Origin: Larix kaempferi
Lineage: Eukaryota; Streptophyta; Pinopsida; Pinales; Pinaceae
Assembly (NCBI GenBank): GCA_027924585.1
Contig: BSBM01000597.1
Span: forward strand, 6,152,501 to 6,216,500
Direction of reading: 5' to 3'
DNA: 64,000 bases
This document shows, in pieces, positions 34,006 to 45,648 of the stretch (its first letter is position 1; each line of letters opens with the position of its first letter). A program made the position numbers and the translations under genes. The notes under the pieces are model-generated. The model made no database searches, was not told the DNA's origin, and saw nothing but the letters and a program-made list of their open reading frames with translations.

Positions 34006-34815
34006 TATTAGGATATTCCTATACTCCATCCAGGTCCTAACAACATTCTCCTTCTTTTGCATTTTCAGACTTTTAGGGTTTGCATGCACTTTTAGGGTTT
34101 GCATGCATTATTTAGGGTTTGCATGCATCCCAGTCATTATTCCCAGCACCTAGCCCTCAGTTAGCTAGCCCCCAGAGCTTCTTTCCACTCATTGTTAGCC
34201 CTCCTAGAGCTTAGTGTGCCCTCCTTTCATCTACCAGTTGAGAAAGGCACCCTTCCTTACCTACCATTCAGTTATCTTCAGTTATTTCCTTGATTTAAGG
34301 TTTGATTGACTCTCAACTGACTGTATCACTCTAATGGACCTCCAGTGAGACTTGACTGCCCATTCTGACTCCAATTACCTCCCCACTGAGCCTCCTTCAT
34401 TCAATTAGTGTCTCCATGTGCTAGTTACAATCAGTTACACCTACCACACTCAGCTAGACTCAGTTTGACTGACGGTTGACACTTACGTGTGCATTGATGA
34501 CTCCACTGATGATGAGATAGACTACTAGTTATTCTCTGATGACACTACAGTGATATTTTTACCACTCCATGAAGGATAATTTGAATTGCCACCTCAGGCA
34601 TTCAAATCCTCATGCATTGTACTACTTATTTGTCCATATTGTGATTAATTAATTATTGTGTGTGAAGTATTTTCGCTTCTATCCGAGTTCTACTGTATTA
34701 TTATTTTGTTGCCCATTACACTGCATTGACCACTCTTCTTCTATCTTCCTGCTTAATCATAATTACTCTTGTAAGGTATACATCATCTCTTAGATATTCT
34801 ATGAGGATTTTCACA
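34006..34815 (+). repeat. Array LTR 2 (810 bp)
   Basis: Start changed to TATTAGGATATTCC; ends TTTTCACA before TGGTATCAGAGCATG. Confidence 0.9.
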
Positions 34816-34979
34816 TGGTATCAGAGCATGTTGAGAGTATTGTTTATCTCTATTCCTGAGAGTTTTTTGCAGGTTATTATCAAGATTTCGAGTGCAACAG
34901 TTGCAGTAGTTTTTGCATCTTTTGCAGCAGTAGCAGTTGCAGACTTTTCGATTGTTTTTGCAGGTCTTCTACAGCTTCC

Positions 34980-36207
34980 ATGAATTTAGAAGAAATTCCT
35001 CTTCATGTATTCAACTATGTTGAATGGAAACAAAAAATGATAGCATATTTGAAGAGACGTGATCTCTTTGATTATTGTTTTGAAAGAGAGTTCGAATCCT
35101 GTGAAGAAAAGATTGACTGGTTAAATAAAGGTGGCAGAGCCATTGCAACCATGATATATGCTATGTCTCGAAGCATGGTATTCTACTCCCTTGATGATGT
35201 TGAATCTCCAAAAGAGCTATGGGCCCACCTGGATGAAATATTTGGCAGACAAAAATGAAGGGATTGGTCCAAACCCTTTCGAGAGCAAGCAAAGTGATGC
35301 ATTCGCCCTCCTTGATGATCTCATTGATCATGAACCAGTATCAAACATATCTCATATTGAAATTGTCCACAAAGAAGAAGAACTTGCAGATTCTAAACTC
35401 ATGCCCCAAATTTCTTCTATTTCGAATTATGTGCCAGCTAACACTCTAGAAATTGCAAAACTTCCTAAATCCTCTCTTGCACCAGAGTCTGTTGGTCTGC
35501 ATCATGATCTATTGAATGTTTCGGAGGTCAAATCAGTCATTGGAGGTAATGCATTCGCTCTCCTTGATCTATCACCTCTTATTTACTATTATATGATCAT
35601 TATTCCATGCTTTCAGAAGGTTATTGAAGAATATGGCCATTGCCATTCACTTGGGATAATTTCTCATGCACATCATGGTTTTGATCTCACCTATTATGGT
35701 TCAAAGGAGATCTCAAGAAACCATTTCCTTTCACTTGGGATAATTTCTCATGCATTTACTGGTTTTGATCTCACCTCTAATGGTTCAAAGGAGATCTCAA
35801 GAAACCGTGATTCAAGTCTTGGATCTAATTTGGATTCTCAACAATCACTACTTGGGATAATTTCTCATGCATATGATGGTTTTGATCTCACCCCTGCTGG
35901 TTCAAAGGAGGTTTCAAAAAACCATTTATCAAGTCTTGGAGCTGATTTGGATTCCAAGCGATCATTATTATTTGATGGTTCTTTTTGGCATAATCGCACC
36001 CATGATGGTTCAAAGGAGAAGACAAAAGACTATCTGAACATTCATAGATTTGATCCTACCTCAGCTGATTCGAATCACAGCTTCAAGGATAATCCTCATA
36101 CTTTTGGATTTGTTCTCATCACATTCGATCTAAAGAGAAAGTACAAGCACATGCTTTCTGATCATGATCCACTTCTTCCCAAGAATAAGACACCTCTAGA
36201 CATATGA
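34980..36207 (+). pseudogene. Gag-like ORF of array unit 2
   Basis: Same protein as unit 1 from ATG 34980. One extra A in the A-run at 35251-35255 (five here, four in unit 6) shifts the frame after about 92 codons; the shifted frame is then open to TGA 36207. No other break is seen, so this copy is one mutation from intact. The nested gypsy element lies 157 bp after its stop. Confidence 0.75.
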
Positions 36208-36359
36208 CCAAGCATCACACCTACTTGAGTTTGGAGCATTTATTTTTGTGTGTGCCTTACAATCTATTTTGAGGGGGGGTATTTTTCCCATGAGGTTTTT
36301 CCCATTTCCTCAGTTTATTGATAGTTATTATTCATTGTATTGGCTGACCTTTGGTCTCA

Positions 36360-36364
36360 GTTAC
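36360..36364. repeat. Target-site duplication GTTAC (nested gypsy, left)
   Basis: GTTAC here and at 45617-45621. Other array units read CAGTTACCAGGGCCC at this place without interruption, confirming the insertion point. Confidence 0.93.
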
Positions 36365-37735
36365 TGTTGGAGCATAGGCCGCAGCTATGGCAAAGTTTCC
36401 AATTTTGAGGAAAAGCACCATTTTTGGCAGAAATGAACAGTGCGCGTTACGAAGCCAGATGGATGAGCTCACTGCAGATTACAGGCCAGAAATCACGGAT
36501 CTCGCATGCACGCCAAGAGAAAGAAGTAAATAAGGTGGTCGAGTAGAAAGCTCAACCACCACAGTAAATGAAGCGACGGAAGAGGGCTCTACTACCCTCA
36601 TTAAGGAAAAGTACAGAAGTTATGGTTGCTCAGACCAAGGAAGAGCAACGGATTGAAGCATTGAAGGAGAAGGACAAGGAGCAAAGAATGATGAAGTGGT
36701 GCCCATACCCGCGATCTGCGTCGGAAATCGCAGAGCTTGCAAGAAGCTGCGATGTGACTGAAAGAGGCGCCTACGGTACACCTAGCCGTGTTAGCAGTTA
36801 GGGTTTTTGGGGATCACTATTGGGGAAAGGCCCACAGTTTTGTAAAGGTGCGACCCTCAGGGCCACCTATATATATGTGTAATTGTAAAGGGAAAAGGGT
36901 TGGCTAGATTGGTTAGAAGGGTTAAGGAGTTAGAGAATTGGATAGCTATAGAGCTAGTCATTGAGTTTACAGACAGTCTAAGTTGATGTCTGAGTCATTG
37001 TAATCTCTGTAGAAGAAGAGAATAGATCTAAGAGAAGGGCTCCCAGCTGTGTGCGTGGAGTTTCCCAGAAAGATCTAAGGCTGCAGCTGTGTGCGCAGCG
37101 GGACTGTGTAATTCCCATCTCATGATAATATAAGATACAACCCCCGTGGACGTGATTTCCCCGTGGAGGCGAACCACTTGATTCTTGTTGTTATGGTGAT
37201 GTTTTGCGTGAATGCTTGTTTATGCTTTACTATCTATGTTTACATGAATGTTTCATTGTCTTTGTGAATGAGTATGTAAAGTAATTCCTTGAAGCTCCCC
37301 TAGAAGTTATACTAGTGCAGTGTCGAAGGAGCCTGTGAAAACGCTATCACCGCAGCGCTTGAGGAGTGTGTTATTGCGCCGAGGCGCAAGGCCAAAGATG
37401 ATACAGAGTATCGGCGTAGCGGGTAAAAGCCTTGTGCGCAGGGGCGGGGCTGCCGTTCAGCTAGGCTGAGACGAGTAAGTTCCTGCGCAGTGGCATTGTG
37501 AGGCCTGTAGAAGAGTAAGGCACCCTGCACCGAAGTTACCCACAAGAAGGGAAGAGAGAAGACTGTAGTCTCCACATCGCCTAGGTTAAGGAAACCTGAT
37601 TCCTTAGCCCCCCCATAGCCACTTCGAGTGAGACTACGGGCTTCTTGTAGCTCGTTGCCAAAAGGGCCAGTGCGCCAAGGGGTGTTTGTTGCTGCGCATC
37701 CTGAAAACTCGGGTCTGTCCAGAAAGCAGCCAACA
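36365..37735 (+). repeat. 5' LTR of the nested gypsy element
   Basis: 1371 bp, same length as the 3' LTR and very similar. A TATA-like CTATATATATG lies near 36867. GC-rich, GCGC-containing part at 37310-37500. Confidence 0.93.
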
Positions 37736-37737
37736 AA

Positions 37738-37831
37738 TGGTTCCGTTGCCTTGAGACTTGTTATTCCGGCGACGTGCGAGATTGATGCGAAACCTAGAGG
37801 AAGAGCGAGCCAATAAATGATTCCATTGCCG
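37738..37831 (+). other. Primer-binding site and a second look-alike
   Basis: TGGTTCCGTTGCC starts two bases after the LTR end. A near copy, ATGATTCCATTGCCGGCC, follows about 80 bp later after another CCAATAAA/CCAACAAA word, as if the LTR-end/primer junction had been duplicated and diverged. Confidence 0.55.
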
Positions 37832-37968
37832 GCCTTAACCCTATTATTTTGAAGGCAATGTGGTGCTGAAATCCTATAGCTAAAGAAATTCAAGACTGGT
37901 TCGATTCGAAGGCTAGAAAGTTCGCTGAATGTGAAAATAGAAGCCCTAGGCTTTAGACAGAGGATTGG

Positions 37969-40068
37969 TTGCAGAACCATATTTATACGGACCTTCACGA
38001 AATCTTATTTGTAACATTTGCAATTGAGTTGCATAAGTGGGTATCCAAGCTAGCACATACTGGACCCACTGTGCATGTTGATCGACCTATTGTTTGGACG
38101 CCTGAGCTAGTTAGCATTCTGAAGTGGGTAGATAATCCTGTGTCCCGCGCAGTAGAATTTTGGTTGAACAGTGTACTGGAAGGCTTCATCACTGAGTTTG
38201 CAGTAGATACAAGAAAGAGATTCAGCAAGGCTGAAAGGAGCTTCTTCAAAGCATACAGGGGTAAGTTCTTAAATTCTATGAACTTGTGGATTAAAATTCT
38301 CTTATACAAAAAAGGAAAACTATGCATAGCTTCTGATGAATAGCATAGACAAGTAATGTCCGCAGATTCTGATAGTGACTTTGAAGCTATTGGTTGCACT
38401 CATAGTGGAAAACGGTATAAAGTAGGCCTCGACCAGCATTCTTTTGAGTCTAGCCCAGAAGATAGTTGAGCTTGTAGAGCGAGCCATATAGAGAGACAAG
38501 GGAGTGTTCATATCCCTTATCACCCTTTTACACCGCAAAAGCCAGATGGGGCTCAGCATAACCCTGTAGTAACACCCTCTAGTAGCCCGCACAGTACTTC
38601 TAGTACCTCAGCCCCACCTTTGTTTAACCATCCTGGAGGCAGTTCCACAGCACCTCCACGTCAACCTAGCACAAGAAGGATGGGTGATGACATGAAGCTA
38701 CCAACTTTTAGAGGAACAAGGCTAGAATACCCTGAGCAGCACTGGTTTCTATGAGAAGCCATTTGGACAATTAAGCAAATTAATGATGATGCTGTTAAGC
38801 TGGTTTAGTTAGCAACCACACTAAGAGAGAGAGCCTTAACCTGGTTTATGAAATACTCAGTAGCACAGAATAGGACGCTTGCTGATGTAAGAAATGCTAT
38901 GATTAAAGAATTCAAGAAACCTAAATCAGAATCACAGTGCATAACAGAACTCAAATACATAAAACAGTTACCTACAGAGTCAGTATGGGACTTTGACCAA
39001 AAGTTCAAAGCCCTGATAGATCAAGTAAGCTTTGAGTTTGCACTGCAGCAGCATAAGTAATGGTTCATTGTTGCGCTGCTTCCTCACATTAGACTTCCTC
39101 TTATGCAACAGAATCTCACTACTCAAGAACAAGCTCTAGAGATGGCTATGAAACTAGAAGCTTCACCAATTGCTGGAACAAGCAACGATGTTGCGCAGTT
39201 ACAGAACCAAATAGCAAACCTAACTTTGCAAGTGCATGATATTAAGAAAGGAAAGGATGTTAAAGAAGAAATTTGGTGTACAAAGTGTAGAGCACAAGGA
39301 CATTCAAAGGACCATTGTCCTGTTTTCATAGATTATATTGCAAGTGGAGCACCTAACACTTTACCATAGGCTCAGGGGCCTTGGTGTGAAATCTGTAGAA
39401 CTAGAGGCCACAGACCACAAGAGTGTCACTTGTTGCAGAAATATGTACAAACTCCAAAGAATCTATATTGCATTTTTTGTAAATCAGTAGGCCATGATGA
39501 GAACAATTGCAGAGCATATGACCTTATGATAGAAAGAAAACATGGTGTTTATAGAGTACAGTCAGAACCACAGGGACCCACAGCAGGTCCACAGTATGAC
39601 CCAGCTCACGAAGGCCGGGCAGTAAATTACAGCGGCTGCGGACGTGCAGCAGGTTTTGGTCGTGGAAGAGGACAAATCACTTGCTATAACTGTGGAGCTC
39701 AAGGCTATTATACAAGGGATTGCCAAAACCCTACAACCATCTGCAGATACTGTAAATCTTATGATCATGTCATTGAAGAATGCCCTCAGTTGATGGCCAA
39801 GATGCAAGAAAAGAAGCCACAGGTTAACCAAAATATTCAGTTGATTGTAGCAGAAAAAAGAGAACCAGATCCTACAATTAATATAGTGACGCGCAGTGGT
39901 GTAACCACTGGTGCACCAGAGTTGGGAACTGGAAATCCAGCGACACAATGGGTGCGCCGCGCTAATATTAAACCATCCCCGCTTGACCTACAGAAGCAAA
40001 AAGAAGCATTCAAGCAAGCTCAAGAGTATTTCTCAGATTCGAGAGCTTCAAGTTCTACCGCACAATGA
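37969..40068 (+). pseudogene. Gypsy gag with multiple zinc knuckles
   Basis: One frame of about 700 codons interrupted by several stops. N-terminal part (KWVSKLAHTGPTVHVDRPIVW) is unfamiliar. The gag core is at about 38690-39160 (MKLPTFRGTRLEYPEQHWF; LATTLRERALTWFMKY; ELKYIKQLPTESVWDFDQKF). Five cysteine clusters follow: CTKCRAQGHSKDHC, CEICRTRGHRPQEC, CIFCKSVGHDENNC, CYNCGAQGYYTRDC and CRYCKSYDHVIEEC (39276-39785). The fourth has Tyr in place of the ligand His. An arginine/glycine stretch (GFGRGRGQ) precedes the fourth. Gag would bind and package element RNA. It ends at TGA 40068, overlapping the pol frame. Confidence 0.85.
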
Positions 40069-43000
40069 TATTAGACCACATGTGCCACGACAAGAGAACC
40101 TGGTACGAGAGCAGGCCACTACATCTGGAAGGCCTGATGAGGAGGATACACTAGGCAGTGTTCATGCTTTCCTAAGAAGCTGCTTAAAGTTGTTGCGCAA
40201 TGAAAAAAAAACTATAGAACTCCAACACATGTTGGATCAGTGTCAACAATCTGCTTCGATGAATACACCGCAGCGTGCTATTCATCAGATCGGGAGTCAT
40301 GCTAGAACCAGAAGAAAGATGAGACTCATAGCATAGATTGGAGCATTTGAAATGGACGAAGTCATTTTGGATTTAGGCTCAGAAGTTAATGTTCTCACCA
40401 TGTAGACATGGGAACAGATGGGTATCCCTCAGCTTACCAGATCTCCTATCCAGCTAAGACTTGCAAATCAGCAACGAGTTTCTCCATTGGGCAGATTAAC
40501 CAATGTACCCATTGATATTGAGGGAGTAAGAAGTTCTGCAGACTTCGAAGTAATCAAAATCTTGGATGACAGTACACCTTACCCAGCACTTTTAGGCATA
40601 GACTGGGAATCTGATAATCTTCCTATCATTAATTTGAAGAAAAGATAGATGACTTTTGAGGATGACCAGATTAGTGTCATTGCACCACTTGATCCTCTTC
40701 AAGGACCACCGTATACTGAACCCATTGGAGCAGAAGAAGAAGTGCGCCACATGGAAAGTTTGTATCAGATGAATGCTAGTAATAATGATTATGTCAATCC
40801 CACAGCGAACGGCCATATCAGCTGGCGATGCGATAGTTCGTGCACATCAGCTTCGAAAGCAGGACTGGAAAACTAGCAGAATCGCTTACATGAGGTTTCT
40901 GTAAGGCGTTGCGCCGGGATGACTAAATCCATTCGATGGATTGGCACAGAACTGAATAACACTCCAATATTTGATGGTTTAACTGGAGTAAGTGAATTCA
41001 TACATGCATATGAACAAGAAATCCCAGATAAGCAGTGCATACAAGCATTGGATGTAGCACTGCGCGCCACACCCGCAAGATGGTGGGGTGCGCATAAAGA
41101 AAATATCGACACATGGCAAGACTGTCGCAGATTGATACTGCGTAGATTTCAAGAGACTACAGCAGGAGTTTTGCACAAATATGATGGACAGAGTGACCCC
41201 AGGTCACATGTTGAAGCATGTATTTAGCAATGGTCAGATATTCCAGAAGATGAGTGGGTTCACCTATTCATCCACACGTTGGATATAGTTCCAAGGAACT
41301 GGTACACTGAAACAGAATTGCGCAGAGGCACTATCACTTGGCCTCTCATGATTGAAAGTTTTCAACTCACTTTCAACTTTGAGTCAGAACATCCAAGCAT
41401 CGATCAGGCTTTAAAGTTTATTAGAAAGAAGGTATTTGGACACTGTCCTTTACTAGAGTATTCTCAACCAGATTGGGCTGTCCAGATGGAACATGCCCTA
41501 GAATGCTATAATTTCGTCGCTGGAGAAGAGGATGATGATCCTCACAACATCAATATTCCAGAGTCAGAAGGGACGCGCAAAGTCGAAGGCCCTCAGCTTG
41601 ATATCCCTACCATTACAGAACACATCAAGCTCAAGAAAATTAACATTGGTACAGAAGTCGAACCCAAGGTTGCCTCTATAGGAGATTATTGGGACGATGA
41701 AACTGTTGGCCATATTGCAAATTTACAACATGAGTACCAGGATATCTTTCCTACCAAGTTTACAGAAATGAAAGGCATCTTAGGATACTTAGGAGTTATG
41801 TGCATACCTTTGAAAGCAGATTCTAAGCCAATAAAACAGTGCCCATACAGGTTGAACCCGCGATATAAAGAAAAGGTCAGAGAAGAAATTGATAAGATGT
41901 TCGTAGCTGGTATCATTGAACCAGTAGAGGAAAGCGATTGGATTAGTCCTATGGTGGTACAAGAGAAAAATACAAAAGGTGAAATAAGAATCTGCGTGGA
42001 CCTACGCAAGCTCAACGACGCATCAGCGCATGATCCATTTCCTACTCCCTTTACAGATGAAGTGCTTGATAATGTTGGAGGACAAGAGGCTTACTCCTTC
42101 ACTGATGGCTTTTCAGGATACCATCATATCAGAATCCATCTAGAAGACCGCCATAAGACCACTTTTGCGACTGAATGGGGCTCATTCCAGTATACGGTAA
42201 TGCCCTTTGGTCTTAAAAATGCTCCTGCTATTTTCTCTCGAGTCGTTGTTGCTTTTTTTAAAGAATTCATCCATAAGTTTCTAGAAGTCTATTTTGATGA
42301 TTGGACTGTGTTTGGTTTATTAAAGAACCATATAGGGAATCTAAGGATGATGTTAGAAAAATGTAGACAGTATCAGATTTCCCTTAATTTGAAAAAATGT
42401 ATCTTCTGTGCTCCTTTTGGTATTTTGTTGGGTCACATTGTGTGCAGACAAGGACTCGTGATGGATCCTGTGAAGGTTGCCATCATTGCTAACTTGCCTG
42501 CGCCCAACTCAGTCAAACAATTGCGCACTACATTGGGTCATACAGGATACTACAGGAAATTTATCAAGGGTTATGCAAAGATCACTGTGCCTATGGAAAG
42601 ACTGTTGAAAAAGGATTCAAAATTCCAATGGACAGAAGAATGCCAACAGAGCTTGGACACACTTAAAGGAAAGATGGTCACAGCGCCTATTCTAGTTTTC
42701 CCAGACTAGAGAAAACCCTTTCATGTTCATGTAGATGCTTCTTCCATAGCATTGGGTGTTGTACTGACACAACCGAGAGAAGGAGGTATTGACCATCCCA
42801 TTGCTTACTCTAGCAGAAAGCTATCCACAGCTGAGAAGAACTACACCACTACAGAAAGAGAAGGACTAGCTATGGTGTATGCCTTACAAAATTTCAGACA
42901 CTATCTATTGGGTGCTCATTTTAAAATGTACACTGACCATTCTGCCTTGAAGTACTTGGTCAATAAGCCAATGTTAGGGGGAAGAATTTGCAGATGGCTA

Positions 43001-43255
43001 CTCCTCTTCCAGGAGTATGATTTTGAGATTATTGTGAAGCCAGGTAGATTGAATGCAGGACCTGACCATTTATCTAGGATAGAGTCAGGGGAGGAACCTA
43101 CAAATTTGGAGGACAATCTGCCTAATGCGCAGCTGTTTTCTATTCAAGCAGCAGAACAGTCCCTAACTGTTCTGAGCGAAGAAGCTAAGTCCTTGGAAGG
43201 CTTAGCCAAAATGAGAAAGATGAGCGAAGCCCGCCTCATCCATATGATCAGATGA
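39911..43255 (+). pseudogene. Gypsy pol: protease, gag-like insert, RT, RNase H
   Basis: Pol is in the next frame and overlaps the end of gag from 39911. Protease: active-site region ILDLGSEVNVL at about 40364-40396 (D-L-G-S instead of D-S/T-G-A), flap and LLGIDWE. At 40940-41290 a second gag-like domain reads FDGLTGVSEFIHAYEQEI, then ATPARWWGAHKENIDTW and RRLILRRFQETT. Reverse transcriptase 41800-42350: RICVDLRKLND, TDGFSGYHHIRI, MPFGLKNAPAIFSR, and an intact YFDD at 42290-42301. RNase H follows a TAG at 42707-42709: HVHVDASS, TEREGLAMVYAL, YTDHSALKYL, AGPDHLSR. Stops also at 40336, 40646, 40874 and 41225. No integrase follows the RNase H. Confidence 0.9.
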
Positions 43256-44245
43256 ATCCTCATCCATTATTGAGGTTATGTACTTTTAGTTTTTGCAGTT
43301 GTTCAGGATCGTTGTTCCGGGCTCCAGTTTGTCTCTTCTCTTCTCCACACCCCAGGAAAACCATACACGAATTATGATGTCTATCGGCCATACGATGAGC
43401 TCCTGCCCTCACACATCAGGGGGCAATCTATTAACACCCAAAAAGGGCTCACTACCTCATCTACCCCATTACATGACTCATTTGTCCATTTTCTTACCAT
43501 ATTTGCCTTAAAAACCCTAAAAATCCCACTAAAAAAGCCTCCAAAAGGCCACAAAACCATCAAAAAAAGCTTAAAAAGGCTAAAAAACCCCTTTTCCCTC
43601 CAAAAATATCCAAAATAGCAAAAACCCTCTAAAAAGGGAACAAAAAATATAAAATAAAGAGGAAAAAGGAGGAAAAAACCCTATACAGCTGACCTAAACC
43701 ATATGGTTCCCAAAACCATGGGCCAGCACTCCACCACCAAAAACCTATAAATAGGTGATGGAGACCCCTCATTTCATATCCACAATCAAGTATACCCTTA
43801 CTCTGCCAAAATCACTCTTGAGACCCTAGCTCACCCTTGAGCTACTTTCACCATTGAGTGCCCCTTTTGGCCCATTTCCACCATTGGAGAAAGAGAAGGA
43901 GCAAAGTTGGAGTTTGGAGAAACCCTCTTGGATCATTGCAAGAACTTCACCAACCTCTACACTTGAGGTAACATTTTAATACAAAAGAAAAACCATTTAT
44001 ATTCTATGTTTTGTTATGTTTCTTAATGCTCATGTTACTTTAGAATTCATATTGTTTTAGCATTTTAATTTACTGTTTATTGAACTGCTACTAAGGAGTC
44101 CCTTCTCCTTAGTAGGTGCTCATTTGCACAAGCTAGGGTGAAAACCCTAGCTACAGCGACTCAAGCCAAGTCAGATGCACAACTAAAGTGACCGCAAGCT
44201 AGTGCGGGTGGCTCGAGGACGAGCCACAAGTAAGTGTTAGGGGCT
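43256..44245 (+). other. 3' non-coding region of the nested gypsy element
   Basis: No integrase or envelope-like ORF is present. It contains an A-rich stretch (43500-43660), a TATA box (TATAAATAGG, about 43746) followed by a C/T-rich leader and a donor-like TTGAG|GTAACA near 43970. A short perfect hairpin AGCTAGGGT-GAAA-ACCCTAGCT lies at 44131-44152, and a tract GTGTTAGGGGCT directly precedes the 3' LTR. Confidence 0.65.
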
Positions 44246-45616
44246 TGTTGGAGCATAGGCCGCAGCTATGGAAAAGCTGCCAATTTTGAGGAAAAGCACC
44301 ATTTTTGGCAGAAATCAACAGTGCATGGTACGGAGCCAGATGGAAGAGCTCACCACAGATTACGGGCCGAAAATCGCGAAGCTCGCGTGCACATCAAGAG
44401 AAAGAAGTAAATAAGGTGGCTGAGTAGAAAGCTCAACCACCAGGGTAAATGAAGCGATGGAAGAGGGCTCAGCTACCGTCATTAAGGCAAAGTACAGAAG
44501 TTATGGTTGCTTGGACCAAGGAAGAGCAACGGACCGAAGCATTGGAGGCGAAGGACAAGGAGCAAAGAATGATGAAGTGGCGCCCATACCCGCGATCTAC
44601 GCCGGAAATCACAGAGCCTACAGGAAGCTGCGACGTGACTGAAAGAGGTGCCTACAGTACACCTAGCCGTGTCAGTGGTTAGGGTTTTTAGGGATCACTG
44701 TTGCGGAAAGGCCCACAGTTTTGTAAAGGTGTGACCCTCACGGCCACCTATATATATGTGTAATTGTAAAGGGAAAAGGGTTGGATAGATTGGTTAGAAG
44801 GGTTAAGGAGTTAGAGAATTGGATAGTTGTAGAGCTAGTCATTAAGTTTACAGACAGTCTAAATTGATTTCTGAGTCATTGTAATCTATGTAGAAGAAGA
44901 GAATAGATCTAAGAGAAGGGCTCCTAGCTGTGTTCGTGGAGTTTCCCAGAAAGATCTAAGGCTGCAGCTGTGTGCGCAGCGGGACTGTGTAATTCCCATC
45001 TCATGATAATATAAGATACAACTCCCGTGGACGTGATTTCCCCGTGGAGGCGAACCACTTGATTCTTGTTGTTATGGTGATGTTTTGCGTGAATGATTGT
45101 TTATGTTTTACTATCTATGTTTACATGAATGTTTCGTTGTCTTTGTGAATGAGTATGTAAAGTAAGTCCTTGAAGCTCCCCTAGAAGTTACACTCGTGCA
45201 GTGTCGAAGGAGCCTGTGAGAACGCTATCGCCGCAGCGCTTGAGGAGTGTGTTATTGCGCCGAGGCGCAAGGCCACAGACGATACAGAATACCGGCGTAG
45301 CGGGTAAAATCCTTGTGCGCAGGGGTGGGGCTGCCGCGCAGCTAGGCTGAGACGAGTAAGTTCCTGCGCAGTGGCGTTGTGAGGCCTATAGAAGAGTAAG
45401 GTACCCTGCTCCGAGGTTACCCGCAAGAAGGGAAGAGAGAAGACTGTAGTCTCCACGTTGCCTAGGTTAAGGAAACCTGATTCCTTAGCCCCCCCATAGC
45501 CACTTCGGGTGAGACTGCGGGCTGCTTGCAGCTCGTTGCCGAAAGGGCTAGTGCGCCAAGGGGTGTTTGTTGTTGTGCATCCTGAAAACCCGGGTCTGTC
45601 CAGAAAGCAGCCAATA
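44246..45616 (+). repeat. 3' LTR of the nested gypsy element
   Basis: 1371 bp, same borders as the 5' LTR except the last bases (CAATA for CAACA). Followed by GTTAC, then the array sequence CAGAGCCCAGGATGG resumes. Confidence 0.93.
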
Positions 45617-45648
45617 GTTACCAGAGCCCAGGATGGATTAAGGGGGGG

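Larger units (their letters stand above)
36365..45616 (+). mobile_element. Nested Ty3-gypsy element without integrase
   Basis: Two 1371-bp LTRs (36365-37735 and 44246-45616) start TGTTGGAGC and end CAACA/CAATA. The primer site near 37738 reads TGGTTCCGTTGCC, close to the Asp-tRNA site TGGCGCCGTTGCC typical of Athila/Tat-type plant elements. Coding order: gag with several zinc knuckles, protease, a second gag-like domain, reverse transcriptase, RNase H; then about 1 kb of non-coding DNA. I find no integrase. Many stops interrupt gag and pol. It is inserted between the ORF and the purine tract of array unit 2. Confidence 0.93.

Noticed and set aside
34006-34815. Array LTRs considered as separate solo LTRs or as LTR pairs of six independent elements
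   Set aside because: Inner LTRs are each shared by two bodies without target duplications in between; only the outermost flanks match (GGAAC).
37312-37998. Long minus-strand ORF (228 codons) in the nested gypsy 5' LTR, repeated in the 3' LTR (45732-45181)
   Set aside because: It lies antisense in a GC-rich part of the LTR, is shared by both LTRs, has no family features and runs across the LTR/leader border. Treated as chance.
44131-44152. Perfect hairpin AGCTAGGGT-GAAA-ACCCTAGCT as a terminator or riboswitch
   Set aside because: Plants do not use such terminators, and a single 9-bp stem with ACCCTA words is common in AT-rich plant DNA. Kept only as a structural note.
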